A DNA stretch of 64,000 nt, from the NCBI RefSeq assembly GCF_013179285.1, contig NZ_WVNW01000001.1:1-64000 (forward strand), read 5' to 3'. Of this stretch, positions 24,624 through 33,378 are shown piece by piece. The notes beneath the pieces were generated by a model that did not search any database, was not told the origin of the DNA, and saw only the letters and a program-made list of their open reading frames with translations. The position numbers were made by a program, and so were the translations under genes. Position 1 is the first letter of the stretch. Each line of letters begins with the position of its first letter. The DNA is from Roseobacter sp. HKCCD6576-2 (GTDB lineage Bacteria; Pseudomonadota; Alphaproteobacteria; Rhodobacterales; Rhodobacteraceae).

Positions 24624-26094
24624 AGGGCAAGATCGGCCCCAAAGGTAGTCGCACCGCAAGCAGCCAGGCCAAGGCGATGCCCAGCCCAAGCCCCATCGCG
24701 AATGCCGATCCGGTGCGTCGCCCGACCCACCCGCCGACCACCCCGAAGCTGAGATAGAAGAACACCATCACCGGCAGAAGCGCGAAGAGGAAGAACAACT
24801 CTTCCCCGCCCAATACTGCGGTTATGGCCAAGGACGCGAGAAACGCCAAACGCACCGCCCAGCGCCGCCAGGCGTGTGCCCGACCCGCCTGGCTGAGCGC
24901 TGCGTCGGCCACCATCGTCAGCACCGCACCCGGCAAGAGCGCCGCCATGACCAGCCAATGCCCGCCTTGCGGCAAAAACCCGGTGACATAACGGTCCAAA
25001 ACGATGCCAATCGTGAGGAGCCCATATCCCGCCACCGCCAGGCCGGGCCACACGCCCCGCAGTTGTGGCATGTCACCTTCCACGGCCAAGCCGACCAGAA
25101 CCAACGCACCGAACAACGCCAGATGCAGCGCCAAATAATCCGCAGCCACAGCGGATAACAGGCTCGTTTCGACCCAGAACAAGCTCAAAGGCGTCAAAAT
25201 CATCGGTGCAAGCGTCAAGCTCCAGAACGCGCCGGATGGCACCTCGGGCAAGACCCGCCCGGCAGGCAACAGATCGGCCAGGGGCAAACCGAGCACGATA
25301 ATACCCAGCACGATCAAGACAACCGACGCTGCGATCGAAGCAATCCCGTTGCGATAGGGCCGCCCAAAACGGGTGTTCAACCAATCCCGCGTCTCGCGCA
25401 ATGTCACCGGAGCATAGAGTAGACCGGCCCCCGCCATCAGCGGGACTGAAATGACTCGGCCCGAGATGACATCGTCGTCTGCTGCTGTCTCATCTGTGAT
25501 CCAGCCGCTGAGCAGCGGCCACACATCTCCCTGAAATCCATTAACCAGGAGGAGATTGTCAGACACCCCGGATGGCACCTGCACATCACTTGGTAGAGAC
25601 AGGGCAATCACCGCGTCAACGCGGTCATCCACCTCCGCTTGGTGCACCGCGACCTCTGCACCTAAGCGATAGCCAAGAAGCGCGAGACGCCCGTCGGCAC
25701 CTGGCTGTGCCAGTGCAGCGGTACTCACCGCAGCCAGTTCGGTCCGCAATTCTTGTAGGCCCGGCACACCAGAGTTTCGCCCATGTCCGAGGGCATCATA
25801 ACTGACGGTGATGTATCCGGCCCGGGCAAGGGTAAGTTGCAGCGGCTGCATCGCCTGACGCGTCATGCCGAACCCATGCGCCAAAACGACGACGGGTCCG
25901 ACTGCTTGTGGCACGCGCATAATGGTCGCTGGCGTGTCGCCAACCATCAGCGGCATGATTTCGAGCCCCGCGCGGGGCCTTTCTGCCAGAAACAGGCCCA
26001 GCCCGATCGAGAGCAGGGCCACCAAGACAGCCAGGAGATTTCGCAATAGCACGCGGCGCCCTCGCAAACGGACTAACCATCGATCACCAAGCAT
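24622..26094 (-). CDS. alpha/beta-hydrolase-like protein fused to a multi-helix membrane domain
   Basis: A 490-aa protein. An N-terminal membrane helix (about 18-38) is followed by an alpha/beta-hydrolase-like domain (about 60-250: VVVLAHGFGMTRQAM with the oxyanion HG, then VSYDALGHGRNSG). From about residue 275 there are some eight hydrophobic helices. The nucleophile elbow reads LALLGYRLGAEVAV: Arg143 replaces the usual Ser of GxSxG (codon CGC). The domain may therefore be non-catalytic. The start at 26094 follows AGGGGT; a longer open frame upstream is not supported. No family-specific function is recognised. Confidence 0.8.
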   Translation of the reverse strand: MLGDRWLVRLRGRRVLLRNLLAVLVALLSIGLGLFLAERPRAGLEIMPLMVGDTPATIMRVPQAVGPVVVLAHGFGMTRQAMQPLQLTLARAGYITVSYDALGHGRNSGVPGLQELRTELAAVSTAALAQPGADGRLALLGYRLGAEVAVHQAEVDDRVDAVIALSLPSDVQVPSGVSDNLLLVNGFQGDVWPLLSGWITDETAADDDVISGRVISVPLMAGAGLLYAPVTLRETRDWLNTRFGRPYRNGIASIAASVVLIVLGIIVLGLPLADLLPAGRVLPEVPSGAFWSLTLAPMILTPLSLFWVETSLLSAVAADYLALHLALFGALVLVGLAVEGDMPQLRGVWPGLAVAGYGLLTIGIVLDRYVTGFLPQGGHWLVMAALLPGAVLTMVADAALSQAGRAHAWRRWAVRLAFLASLAITAVLGGEELFFLFALLPVMVFFYLSFGVVGGWVGRRTGSAFAMGLGLGIALAWLLAVRLPLGPILP

Positions 26095-26199
26095 AAATAC
26101 CCCTGCCGCAAAGCCAATTGGGAATTTGCAGCATTTCTGGCCCTCTGGCCCTGAACATGGTTTATGCGACCTTAGATACCGTGCCTGTCGGAGAGACCT

Positions 26200-27078
26200 A
26201 TGTTCACCGCGACTTTGACTACGAACCCCGCGATGTATCTCGAACCCGCGCTGGTCGATAGCCTGCGCAACGCGTTTGGCGGCGGTGATATCCTTTGGTT
26301 GGCCCCTGATAAGGCGGCGGAGTTCACTCTCCCCAAACGGCCAAGAAACGAGGATCAGATCTGGAGCAGCCTGCAAGCCGAAGGGGTCGATCTGGTGATC
26401 CAGTCCAGCAATGGGCGGCGGAAAAAGCTGCTTCTGGCGGATATGGATTCCACGATGATCCAGCAGGAATGCGTTGACGAGTTGGCCGCCGAGGCTGGTG
26501 TCGGTGAGCGCGTCGCGGCGATCACAGCACGCGCGATGAATGGTGAGCTCGATTTCGAAGCGGCGTTGAAGGAACGCGTTGGCCTACTAAAGGGCCTCAA
26601 TACCTCCGTGATAGACACTGTTTTAGCCAAACGGATCACCCATATGCCGGGCGGCGCGGCCCTTGTCGCAACGATGAAGAAACATGGGGGCCATGCCTCG
26701 CTGGTCTCTGGCGGCTTCACCGATTTCACAGCCAGGATCTGCGCCGATCTAGGCTTCGACGATCACCGCGCCAATACGCTCCTGTCTGAAAATGGCGTGC
26801 TGACCGGAGAGGTGGCAAACCCCATCCTAGGCCGCGACGCGAAGGTTCGGGCCCTCCAAGAGATCACTGCGCAACTTGGAATTACGCCAGCCGAGGTCAT
26901 CGCCGTCGGCGATGGGGCAAATGACCTCGGCATGCTGCAATTGGCGGGAACCGGTGTTGCGCTTCACGCCAAACCAGCCGTGCAGGAGCAAGCCAAGATC
27001 CGCGTCAATCACAGCGACCTGACGGCGCTGCTCTACATCCAAGGCTATAGCGCCGACGAAATCGTCGCGCCTGATTGA
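26200..27078 (+). CDS. serB: phosphoserine phosphatase
   Basis: A 292-aa HAD-superfamily phosphatase completing serine synthesis. Motif I is LLADMDSTMIQQEC with the nucleophilic Asp, motif II SLVSGGFTDFT, and motif III/IV VIAVGDGANDLGML. The N-terminal ~85 residues are the variable ACT-like extension seen in longer SerB proteins. GGAGAGACCT precedes the ATG. It is divergent from the hydrolase-like gene and not linked to serA-serC. Confidence 0.96.
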   Translation: MFTATLTTNPAMYLEPALVDSLRNAFGGGDILWLAPDKAAEFTLPKRPRNEDQIWSSLQAEGVDLVIQSSNGRRKKLLLADMDSTMIQQECVDELAAEAGVGERVAAITARAMNGELDFEAALKERVGLLKGLNTSVIDTVLAKRITHMPGGAALVATMKKHGGHASLVSGGFTDFTARICADLGFDDHRANTLLSENGVLTGEVANPILGRDAKVRALQEITAQLGITPAEVIAVGDGANDLGMLQLAGTGVALHAKPAVQEQAKIRVNHSDLTALLYIQGYSADEIVAPD

Positions 27079-27141
27079 CCTCGTTTAAGGCGGGATCGTT
27101 GCGACCATGGCATCATGGCCTCTCTAGACCAGGAGCTTGCC

Positions 27142-27657
27142 ATGAAGACCAACGCCGTGCCGCATTATGATGACAGCATCAACACCACCGGCTGCTGCCC
27201 AAAATTCAACCCAGATGGCTGGGACGGGCAAGAGCTACATTTCACTGACAAACCGTTCGTTCGCGCCACCACGCGCAGCCTCATGCATATACCGCTCAAT
27301 GTGGGTCGGGTTTTCACCCGGGTGCAGACTCATATCGGCGGAAGCGGTGTGATCGACCCCGACAATTTCTTGATTCTGAGCCGCGACCTGTCGCCTTGGC
27401 AGGTTGAGCACCTATTCGCCACTGACAACAACGTGCCGGACGAAGAAATGACCACGCTGTCCGGCGATTTCATCACAAAGGTCTTCGAAGGGCCTTACAA
27501 AGAGGCGAAAGAGTGGCACCGGCAGATGCAGGATCTGGTCCGCGCCAGTGGCAGGGAGCCGGGGCGGATTTTCTTCTTTTACACAACCTGTCCGCGCTGC
27601 GCGAAAGCCTATGGGAAGAACTACACTATCGGTGTTGCGGAGACATTGGCCGCCTGA
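27142..27657 (+). CDS. conserved protein with a C-terminal CxxC motif, unknown function
   Basis: A 171-aa soluble protein. It has a CC pair at 18-19 (NTTGCCPKFNPDGWDG) and a CxxC at 150-153 (TTCPRCAKAYGKNYT), which together could bind a metal or form disulfides. The middle contains FVRATTRSLMHIPLNVG and ILSRDLSPWQVEHLFAT. AGGAG precedes the ATG at 27142; an in-frame upstream ATG adds nine residues without support. It resembles conserved proteins sometimes labelled hydrolase in related genomes, but I see no catalytic motif and do not assign a reaction. It follows serB by 63 nt. Confidence 0.75.
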   Translation: MKTNAVPHYDDSINTTGCCPKFNPDGWDGQELHFTDKPFVRATTRSLMHIPLNVGRVFTRVQTHIGGSGVIDPDNFLILSRDLSPWQVEHLFATDNNVPDEEMTTLSGDFITKVFEGPYKEAKEWHRQMQDLVRASGREPGRIFFFYTTCPRCAKAYGKNYTIGVAETLAA

Positions 27658-27790
27658 CCATCGGCGTCATTGCCGATGACGCGCCCTGGGCCAATCGCGA
27701 TGCCGTCAGCCAGAGTTCGCATCAACGCTCGGCACGACCTCGAAACGGAGGATCGGCCTAAGGCTGTTTCGTCCAATTTTTTGGCATGTT

Positions 27791-27822
27791 GGCGAGCCGT
27801 CATCACTGCGGTGCGGCTCGCC
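27791..27822 (-). terminator. hairpin downstream of gltB
   Basis: GGCGAGCCG (27791-27799) and CGGCTCGCC (27814-27822) form a 9-bp perfect stem in the gap between the convergent CxxC gene and gltB. Neither side has a strong T tract, so it is a candidate terminator or 3'-stabilising structure. Confidence 0.5.
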
Positions 27823-27839
27823 ATAATGGGTTTGTGAGG

Positions 27840-30800
27840 TCACTCTGCCGGCACGGCAGCCTCTTCGATCCCCAAGGGGTGGATCAGCTTATCCAGCATC
27901 TCTTTCGGGCAGACTTGCAGGAAGTTCCCTTTCTCATGATCCCAGTGCTGCAGAATATCGGCCGCTTTGCGGCTGCCAGTTTCCGTCGCATGGGCCTGGA
28001 CCAAGCCCTTGAGCTGCGCTTCCCAATGATCCACCGTCACCGGGCAAGTCACCAGCGTCTCGAGGTTCATATTCACCAGCGCGGACCCGTCAGGATCATA
28101 AAGATAGGCCATCCCGCCGGTCATCCCAGCCCCGAAATTGGCGCCAATCGAGCCCAAAATCACCGCGACGCCACCGGTCATGTATTCGCAGCCGTTCGAA
28201 CCGCAGCCCTCGATCACGACTTTCGCGCCCGAGTTCCGCACCCCAAACCGCTCACCAGCCCGACCCGCGGCAAAGAGATAGCCATCGGTCGCGCCGTAGA
28301 GCACGGTATTGCCGATAATCGTGTTCTCATCGGCTTTCAGCGGGCTGACCTGCGGCGGCTTCACCACCACGGTCCCGCCGCTCAGCCCCTTGGCCACATA
28401 ATCATTCGCATCACCGGACACTTCTAGCTTCAGACCCGGTGCCGCAAAGGCGCCAAGCGATTGCCCGGCGGAGCCTTCCAGCTTTACCGTCAGGTGATCC
28501 GGCTGGAGCGCATTGCGCATCCCAAAGGCTTGCACGATATGGCTTGAGGTCCGGGTTCCGATGGTGCGAAGCGTGTTCTGCACCGCATAAGACAGCTGCA
28601 TCTTCTCGCCATCTTTCAGGAACCGCGCCGCATCTTTCACAATCTGCGCGTCCAGCGTATCGGGCACCGTGTTCCGCTCTTTGTTGCGGTCATAGACGAT
28701 CTCATCGGCGCCATCGACGGTGATCAAAAGCGGGTTCAGGTCCAGATCGTCCAGATGCGCCGACCCACGGCTGACCTGCGTCAGCAAATCGGCCCGTCCG
28801 ATCACATCGTCCAAGGAGCGCGCGCCGATCGAGGCCAACAACTCGCGCACTTCCTGCGCATAGAAGGTGATCAGGTTCACGACCTTATCGGCATTGCCGG
28901 TGAACTTCGCGCGCAAGCTCTCATCCTGCGTGCAGACGCCCACCGGGCAGGTGTTCGACTGGCACTGCCGCACCATGATGCAGCCCATGGAGATCAGCGC
29001 CGCGGTGCCGATCCCGTATTCTTCGGCCCCCATCATCGCCGCCATGACAATGTCGCGCCCGGTGCGAAGCCCGCCATCTGTCCGAAGCGTGATCCGATCA
29101 CGCAGCTTGTTCATCGCCAGAACCTGATGCGCCTCGGTCAGGCCCATTTCCCAGGGCAGCCCGGCATATTTGATTGAGGTCGCTGGGCTTGCACCAGTCC
29201 CGCCATTGTGACCCGAAATCAGGATCACATCGGCCTTCGCCTTGGCCACGCCGGCGGCAATTGTGCCAACCCCAGAGGAGGCCACGAGCTTCACCGTGAC
29301 TTTGGCGCGCGGATTGATCTGTTTCAGATCATAGATCAGCTGCGCCAGGTCTTCGATCGAGTAGATATCGTGATGCGGCGGCGGCGAGATCAGCGTGACC
29401 CCTTGGGTCGAGTGCCGGAGCCGCGCGATCAGCTCGGTCACCTTCATGCCTGGCAATTGACCGCCTTCGCCGGGTTTCGCACCCTGAGCGACCTTGATCT
29501 CAAGCTCTTCACAATGGTTCAGATATTCGGCGGTCACGCCAAACCGACCAGACGCCACCTGCTTGATCTTCGCAGATGGGTTGTCGCCATTCGGCTCCGG
29601 CACGAAATGCGCCGGGTCTTCGCCGCCTTCGCCACTGTCCGATTTCGCGCCGATCCGGTTCATCGCGACGTTCAGCGTCTTATGCGCCTCGGGGCTCAGC
29701 GCGCCGAGGGACATGCCCGGCGTCACAAACCGTTTACGGATCGAGGTGATGCTCTCGACCTCTTCGATTGGCACCGGTTTGCCCAACGGCTTAATGTCCA
29801 GCAAATCCCGCAGATGGATCGGCGGATTGTTCCGCATCGTTGCGGAATACTGCTTCCACATCTCATAGCTCGCGCGGTCACAGGCCGATTGCAGCATATG
29901 CATCGTCTGCGCTTCCCACGCGTGTTTCTCGCCCGAGCGCCGCGCCTTATAGAACCCGCCGATGGGCAACACATCCTGCCCGCCGCACCAGCCGCGCTTG
30001 TGAACCTCTTCCACCTTCTTTTGCAGACCAGAGACGCCGATCCCCGAGATCCGCGAGATCATACCGGGGAAATACTCCGCCACCATCGCGCGCGAGAGGC
30101 CTACGGCTTCGAAGTTCAAACCGCCGCGGTAAGACGAGATGACAGAAATCCCCATCTTCGCCATGATCTTCAACAGACCCTGGTCAATCGCGTTGCGATA
30201 GCGCGCGACAGCTTCGGTCAACGTGCAATCCAGCAAGCCCCGATCGATCCGATCCGCCAGCGAATCCTGCGCCAGATAGGCATTTACAGTCGTCGCGCCG
30301 CAGCCGACCAACACCGCAAAATAATGCGGGTCGATACATTCCGCCGAACGCACGTTCAGTGAGCAGAAGGTGCGTAAGCCCTTCTGAGTCAGCCAGCTAT
30401 GCACAGCAGATGTCGCGAGGATCATCGGCATCGGCACCTTGCCTTCGTTCTGGAACCGATCGGACAGAACGATATGCCCCGCACCTGAGCGCACGGCATC
30501 CTCCGCTTCTGCCCGAATCCGCTCCAAACCGGCCCGCAGCCCGCCCTGGCCAGATCCGACCGGGAAACTGCAATCGATGGCAACGACGCTATCGCCGAAA
30601 TGCTCCATCATCGTCTCGAATTGCGCATTGCCCATGAACGGGCTGTCGAGCACCAGGATCTCCGTCTGAGACGAATCCTCGTCCAGCACATTCTTGAGAT
30701 TCCCGAAGCGCGTCTTCAGGCTCATCACCCGGTATTCGCGAAGCGAGTCGATTGGCGGGTTGGTCACCTGGCTGAAATTCTGACGGAAGAAGTGACTCAG

Positions 30801-32378
30801 TGGCCGGTACTGCGCAGACAGCACAGCCGACGGCGTATCGTCGCCCATACTGGCCAGCGCCTCTTTCGCATCCTCGGCCATCGGCGCAAGAATGCTCTCA
30901 AGCTCTTCGATCGAATAGCCCGCCGCAATCTGCCGTTTGCGCAGCTCGGCACCGCCGAACAGGGCCTTTTCGGTCACGCCCTCCGTCTCTTTCGCAAGGT
31001 CGGTAATCTTCCCGACCCACTCGCCAAAGGGCCGTGCCGATGCCAGCGCGTCTTTGATTTCGGTGTCGTGAAACAGTCTCTGTTCGGCCATATCGACAGC
31101 AATCATCTGCCCCGGGCCGAGCGCACCCTTCTCAACAACACTGGCCTCGTCAATCGGCACCATCCCGGCTTCGGACCCGGCAATCATCAGCCCATCGCCC
31201 GTCACCACATAACGCATCGGGCGCAAGCCGTTTCGGTCGAGCCCAGCACAGACCCAGCGCCCATCGGTCATCGCCAAGGCGGCTGGCCCATCCCAAGGTT
31301 CCATCACCGAATTGCAGTAGGAATACATATCTTGCCACGCCTGGGGCAGTTCCGTCGCGGTCTGCGACCAAGCTTCCGGGACCAGCATGGTCTTCGCCAT
31401 CGGTGCGTTCCGCCCGGCGCGCACCAAAACCTCAAATACCGCGTCCAGCGCGGCACTATCCGACGACCCACCCGGCACGATCGGCTTAATGTCCTCGGCC
31501 ATATCGCCGAAATAGCTGGAAGAGAGCCGGATTTCGTGGCTCTTCATCCAATTCACATTGCCTTTGAGCGTGTTGATCTCGCCATTATGCGCCAGCATGC
31601 GGAACGGCTGCGCCAGCCACCATTGTGGGAAGGTGTTGGTGGAATACCGCTGGTGATAGATGGCAAAGGCGCTCTCGAACCGTTCATCTTTCAGATCGGG
31701 GTAAAATTCGGCCACATCCTGGGCCAACATCATACCCTTGTAGATGATCGATCGGCAGCTCAGCGAGCAAATGTAGAGCTGACCGACGCCAGCGGCCGCC
31801 GCGGCTTTCTCGATACGGCGGCGGATTACATAGAGTTCGCGCTCAAACGTCTCTTCGTCGACGCCTTTGACGTTGGAGATGATGATCTGCTCAATCTCAG
31901 GGCGCGTCGCATTGGCCTTTTCGCCCAATACAGACACATCAACCGGCACATGACGCCAGCCATAGATGTAATAGCCCATCCGCAGTACTTCGGATTCCAC
32001 GATGGTCCGGCAGGTCTCTTGCGCGCCAAAATCATTGCGCGGCAGAAACACCTGCCCCACGGCCATCAGCTTCTCCATATCCGGCTCATGCCCGGTGCGC
32101 CGGACTTGGTCATAGAAGAACTGAACCGGAATCTGCACATGGATGCCGGCGCCATCGCCGGTCTTGCCATCGGCATCGACAGCCCCCCGGTGCCAGACGG
32201 CCTTTAGCGCATTGATACCGTTTTCCACCACCTTGCGCGACGGCTTACCGTCGACGGAGACGACCAGGCCCACCCCGCAAGAGGAGTGTTCATCCGCCTC
32301 CGAGAACATGCCGTTCTCGTCCATCCACTTGCGCTTCGCCTCTTCGGCGGCCGCCCAATTGGCATCGAACTTGGTCAT
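27840..32378 (-). CDS. gltB: glutamate synthase (NADPH) large subunit
   Basis: The 1512-aa GOGAT alpha subunit makes two glutamates from glutamine and 2-oxoglutarate. The N-terminal class II glutaminase domain has its catalytic Cys at residue 34 (HSSCGVGLVVS) after a short propeptide. The central domain, the FMN-binding synthase domain (about 860-1200; MSLGALSPEAHKTLNVAMNRIGAKSDSGEGGED, LISGHNGGTGASP) and the C-terminal gltB beta-helix (GNTVLYGATDGYLFAAGRAGERFGVRNSGA) follow in order. CMVRQCQSNTCPVGVCTQ supplies the 3Fe-4S cysteines. Its ATG overlaps the stop of an upstream GFA gene, so expression is linked to it. gltD is 1.8 kb away. Confidence 0.98.
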   Translation of the reverse strand: MTKFDANWAAAEEAKRKWMDENGMFSEADEHSSCGVGLVVSVDGKPSRKVVENGINALKAVWHRGAVDADGKTGDGAGIHVQIPVQFFYDQVRRTGHEPDMEKLMAVGQVFLPRNDFGAQETCRTIVESEVLRMGYYIYGWRHVPVDVSVLGEKANATRPEIEQIIISNVKGVDEETFERELYVIRRRIEKAAAAAGVGQLYICSLSCRSIIYKGMMLAQDVAEFYPDLKDERFESAFAIYHQRYSTNTFPQWWLAQPFRMLAHNGEINTLKGNVNWMKSHEIRLSSSYFGDMAEDIKPIVPGGSSDSAALDAVFEVLVRAGRNAPMAKTMLVPEAWSQTATELPQAWQDMYSYCNSVMEPWDGPAALAMTDGRWVCAGLDRNGLRPMRYVVTGDGLMIAGSEAGMVPIDEASVVEKGALGPGQMIAVDMAEQRLFHDTEIKDALASARPFGEWVGKITDLAKETEGVTEKALFGGAELRKRQIAAGYSIEELESILAPMAEDAKEALASMGDDTPSAVLSAQYRPLSHFFRQNFSQVTNPPIDSLREYRVMSLKTRFGNLKNVLDEDSSQTEILVLDSPFMGNAQFETMMEHFGDSVVAIDCSFPVGSGQGGLRAGLERIRAEAEDAVRSGAGHIVLSDRFQNEGKVPMPMILATSAVHSWLTQKGLRTFCSLNVRSAECIDPHYFAVLVGCGATTVNAYLAQDSLADRIDRGLLDCTLTEAVARYRNAIDQGLLKIMAKMGISVISSYRGGLNFEAVGLSRAMVAEYFPGMISRISGIGVSGLQKKVEEVHKRGWCGGQDVLPIGGFYKARRSGEKHAWEAQTMHMLQSACDRASYEMWKQYSATMRNNPPIHLRDLLDIKPLGKPVPIEEVESITSIRKRFVTPGMSLGALSPEAHKTLNVAMNRIGAKSDSGEGGEDPAHFVPEPNGDNPSAKIKQVASGRFGVTAEYLNHCEELEIKVAQGAKPGEGGQLPGMKVTELIARLRHSTQGVTLISPPPHHDIYSIEDLAQLIYDLKQINPRAKVTVKLVASSGVGTIAAGVAKAKADVILISGHNGGTGASPATSIKYAGLPWEMGLTEAHQVLAMNKLRDRITLRTDGGLRTGRDIVMAAMMGAEEYGIGTAALISMGCIMVRQCQSNTCPVGVCTQDESLRAKFTGNADKVVNLITFYAQEVRELLASIGARSLDDVIGRADLLTQVSRGSAHLDDLDLNPLLITVDGADEIVYDRNKERNTVPDTLDAQIVKDAARFLKDGEKMQLSYAVQNTLRTIGTRTSSHIVQAFGMRNALQPDHLTVKLEGSAGQSLGAFAAPGLKLEVSGDANDYVAKGLSGGTVVVKPPQVSPLKADENTIIGNTVLYGATDGYLFAAGRAGERFGVRNSGAKVVIEGCGSNGCEYMTGGVAVILGSIGANFGAGMTGGMAYLYDPDGSALVNMNLETLVTCPVTVDHWEAQLKGLVQAHATETGSRKAADILQHWDHEKGNFLQVCPKEMLDKLIHPLGIEEAAVPAE

Positions 32379-32839
32379 GGCATATCTCCTTCGACATGGC
32401 GGTTATCCGCCTCCCACTCAGCGCGGGTCTTTGTGGCATGGGACCCCGACAGCGGCACATAGGCCGGTCGGCAATCCGTGTAGATTTCTGAGATCAGCGG
32501 AAACGCCGCCGCCTCCGGAAACAGCGCGGGCATGAACCCGTAGTCGGCCGCATCATTGTCGCTGTCGCGCAGCCAAAGATTGCTGCCGCAGACCGGGCAA
32601 AACGCCCGCTCGGAAAACTCGGTCGAGGCATAGCGCGCAACCTCGCCCGTGACCGTCACCGCAGGTGCCGAGCCGACAAACGCGCCCCACAACACGCCCG
32701 CCGATCTCTGACAGCGACTGCAATGGCAGGCGCCGACGGCGGCCACATAGTCCCCATCGATGGAGATCTGCACCGCGCCGCACAGGCAGGCGCCCTGCAA
32801 CTGGCCGCGCCGCCGATACTGATCCGCCAGGCTGCTCAT
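32375..32839 (-). CDS. GFA family protein (glutathione-dependent formaldehyde-activating-like)
   Basis: A 154-aa zinc-binding GFA domain protein. Zinc ligands are visible in CLCGAV, CHCSRC and CPVCGS. The GFA family includes the glutathione-dependent formaldehyde-activating enzyme, but most members, including short tandem copies like this, have unknown activity. The start at 32839 opens MSSLADQYRRRG; the frame extends upstream into the palindromic spacer but is unlikely to be translated there. It overlaps the gltB start by 4 nt. Confidence 0.85.
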   Translation of the reverse strand: MSSLADQYRRRGQLQGACLCGAVQISIDGDYVAAVGACHCSRCQRSAGVLWGAFVGSAPAVTVTGEVARYASTEFSERAFCPVCGSNLWLRDSDNDAADYGFMPALFPEAAAFPLISEIYTDCRPAYVPLSGSHATKTRAEWEADNRHVEGDMP

Positions 32840-32860
32840 CGCACGCCCTCCGCAACGGGA

Positions 32861-32905
32861 GCCGTTTTTCGCGCGAAAAACGGCCCGGAAAACGCGCGTT
32901 TTCCG
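32861..32905. repeat. two adjacent perfect palindromes
   Basis: A 24-nt perfect palindrome (32861-32884, centre CGCG flanked by A/T runs) is followed after one base by a 20-nt perfect palindrome (32886-32905, centre CGCGCG-like with AAAA/TTTT arms). They sit in the spacer between the two GFA genes. They may be hairpin-forming mRNA elements, a repetitive extragenic type or protein-binding sites. Confidence 0.8.
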
Positions 32906-32927
32906 CGCCCTTTTGCAAGTGACAAGG

Positions 32928-33374
32928 TCACGCCTGACCCTCCGGCCCGGCATTGACCATCTCCATCACCTCGGCTTCGGTCATGCGCTTGCGGTTCCCC
33001 GCGAAGGCATGGCTCGCCGGTTTCATGTCGATATAAACTTCGGTAGCAAATTCGAGGCCGTCGAAGCTGTCCAATGCGCCAGCTGAGAGGCTGAACATCC
33101 CCTGCATCGGCCCCGGCGCGGTCAAATGCCAAAACAGGCTCGAGCCACAAGTTTTGCAGAACCCGCGTTCGGCCCATTCAGACGACTGATATCGCCCGAT
33201 ATTATCCTCACCGGTCCAGGTCACGCCGCCCGGCGGCACATGCAGCCCGAGTTCGATCCCGCCGCTGAATTTCCGGCACATGGTACAGTGACAGGCACCA
33301 TACTCCGTCGGGGCCTCGGCCAGTTCAAAGCGTACCGCGCCGCAAAGGCATCCGCCCGTCTGAGATGCGCTCAT
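32928..33374 (-). CDS. GFA family protein
   Basis: A 148-aa second GFA protein, tandem paralog of the one at 32375-32839. The zinc-ligand clusters CLCGAV, CHCTMC and CKTCGS are present, with GGIELGLHVPPGGVTWTGEDNI between. The start MSASQTGGCLCGAV is preferred to a longer frame starting at 33437. It lies 4 nt after the stop of the secreted unknown gene, in one orientation with gltB and gltD. Enzymatic role is unknown. Confidence 0.85.
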   Translation of the reverse strand: MSASQTGGCLCGAVRFELAEAPTEYGACHCTMCRKFSGGIELGLHVPPGGVTWTGEDNIGRYQSSEWAERGFCKTCGSSLFWHLTAPGPMQGMFSLSAGALDSFDGLEFATEVYIDMKPASHAFAGNRKRMTEAEVMEMVNAGPEGQA

Positions 33375-33378
33375 CTCG

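Noticed and set aside
29208-30362. A 384-codon plus-strand frame opposite gltB
   Set aside because: Antisense shadow with no domain or ribosome-binding site.
30600-32207. A 535-codon open frame on the plus strand, opposite gltB
   Set aside because: It lies wholly antisense to the well-supported glutamate synthase gene and has no recognisable domain; long antisense frames are expected from GC-rich codon bias.
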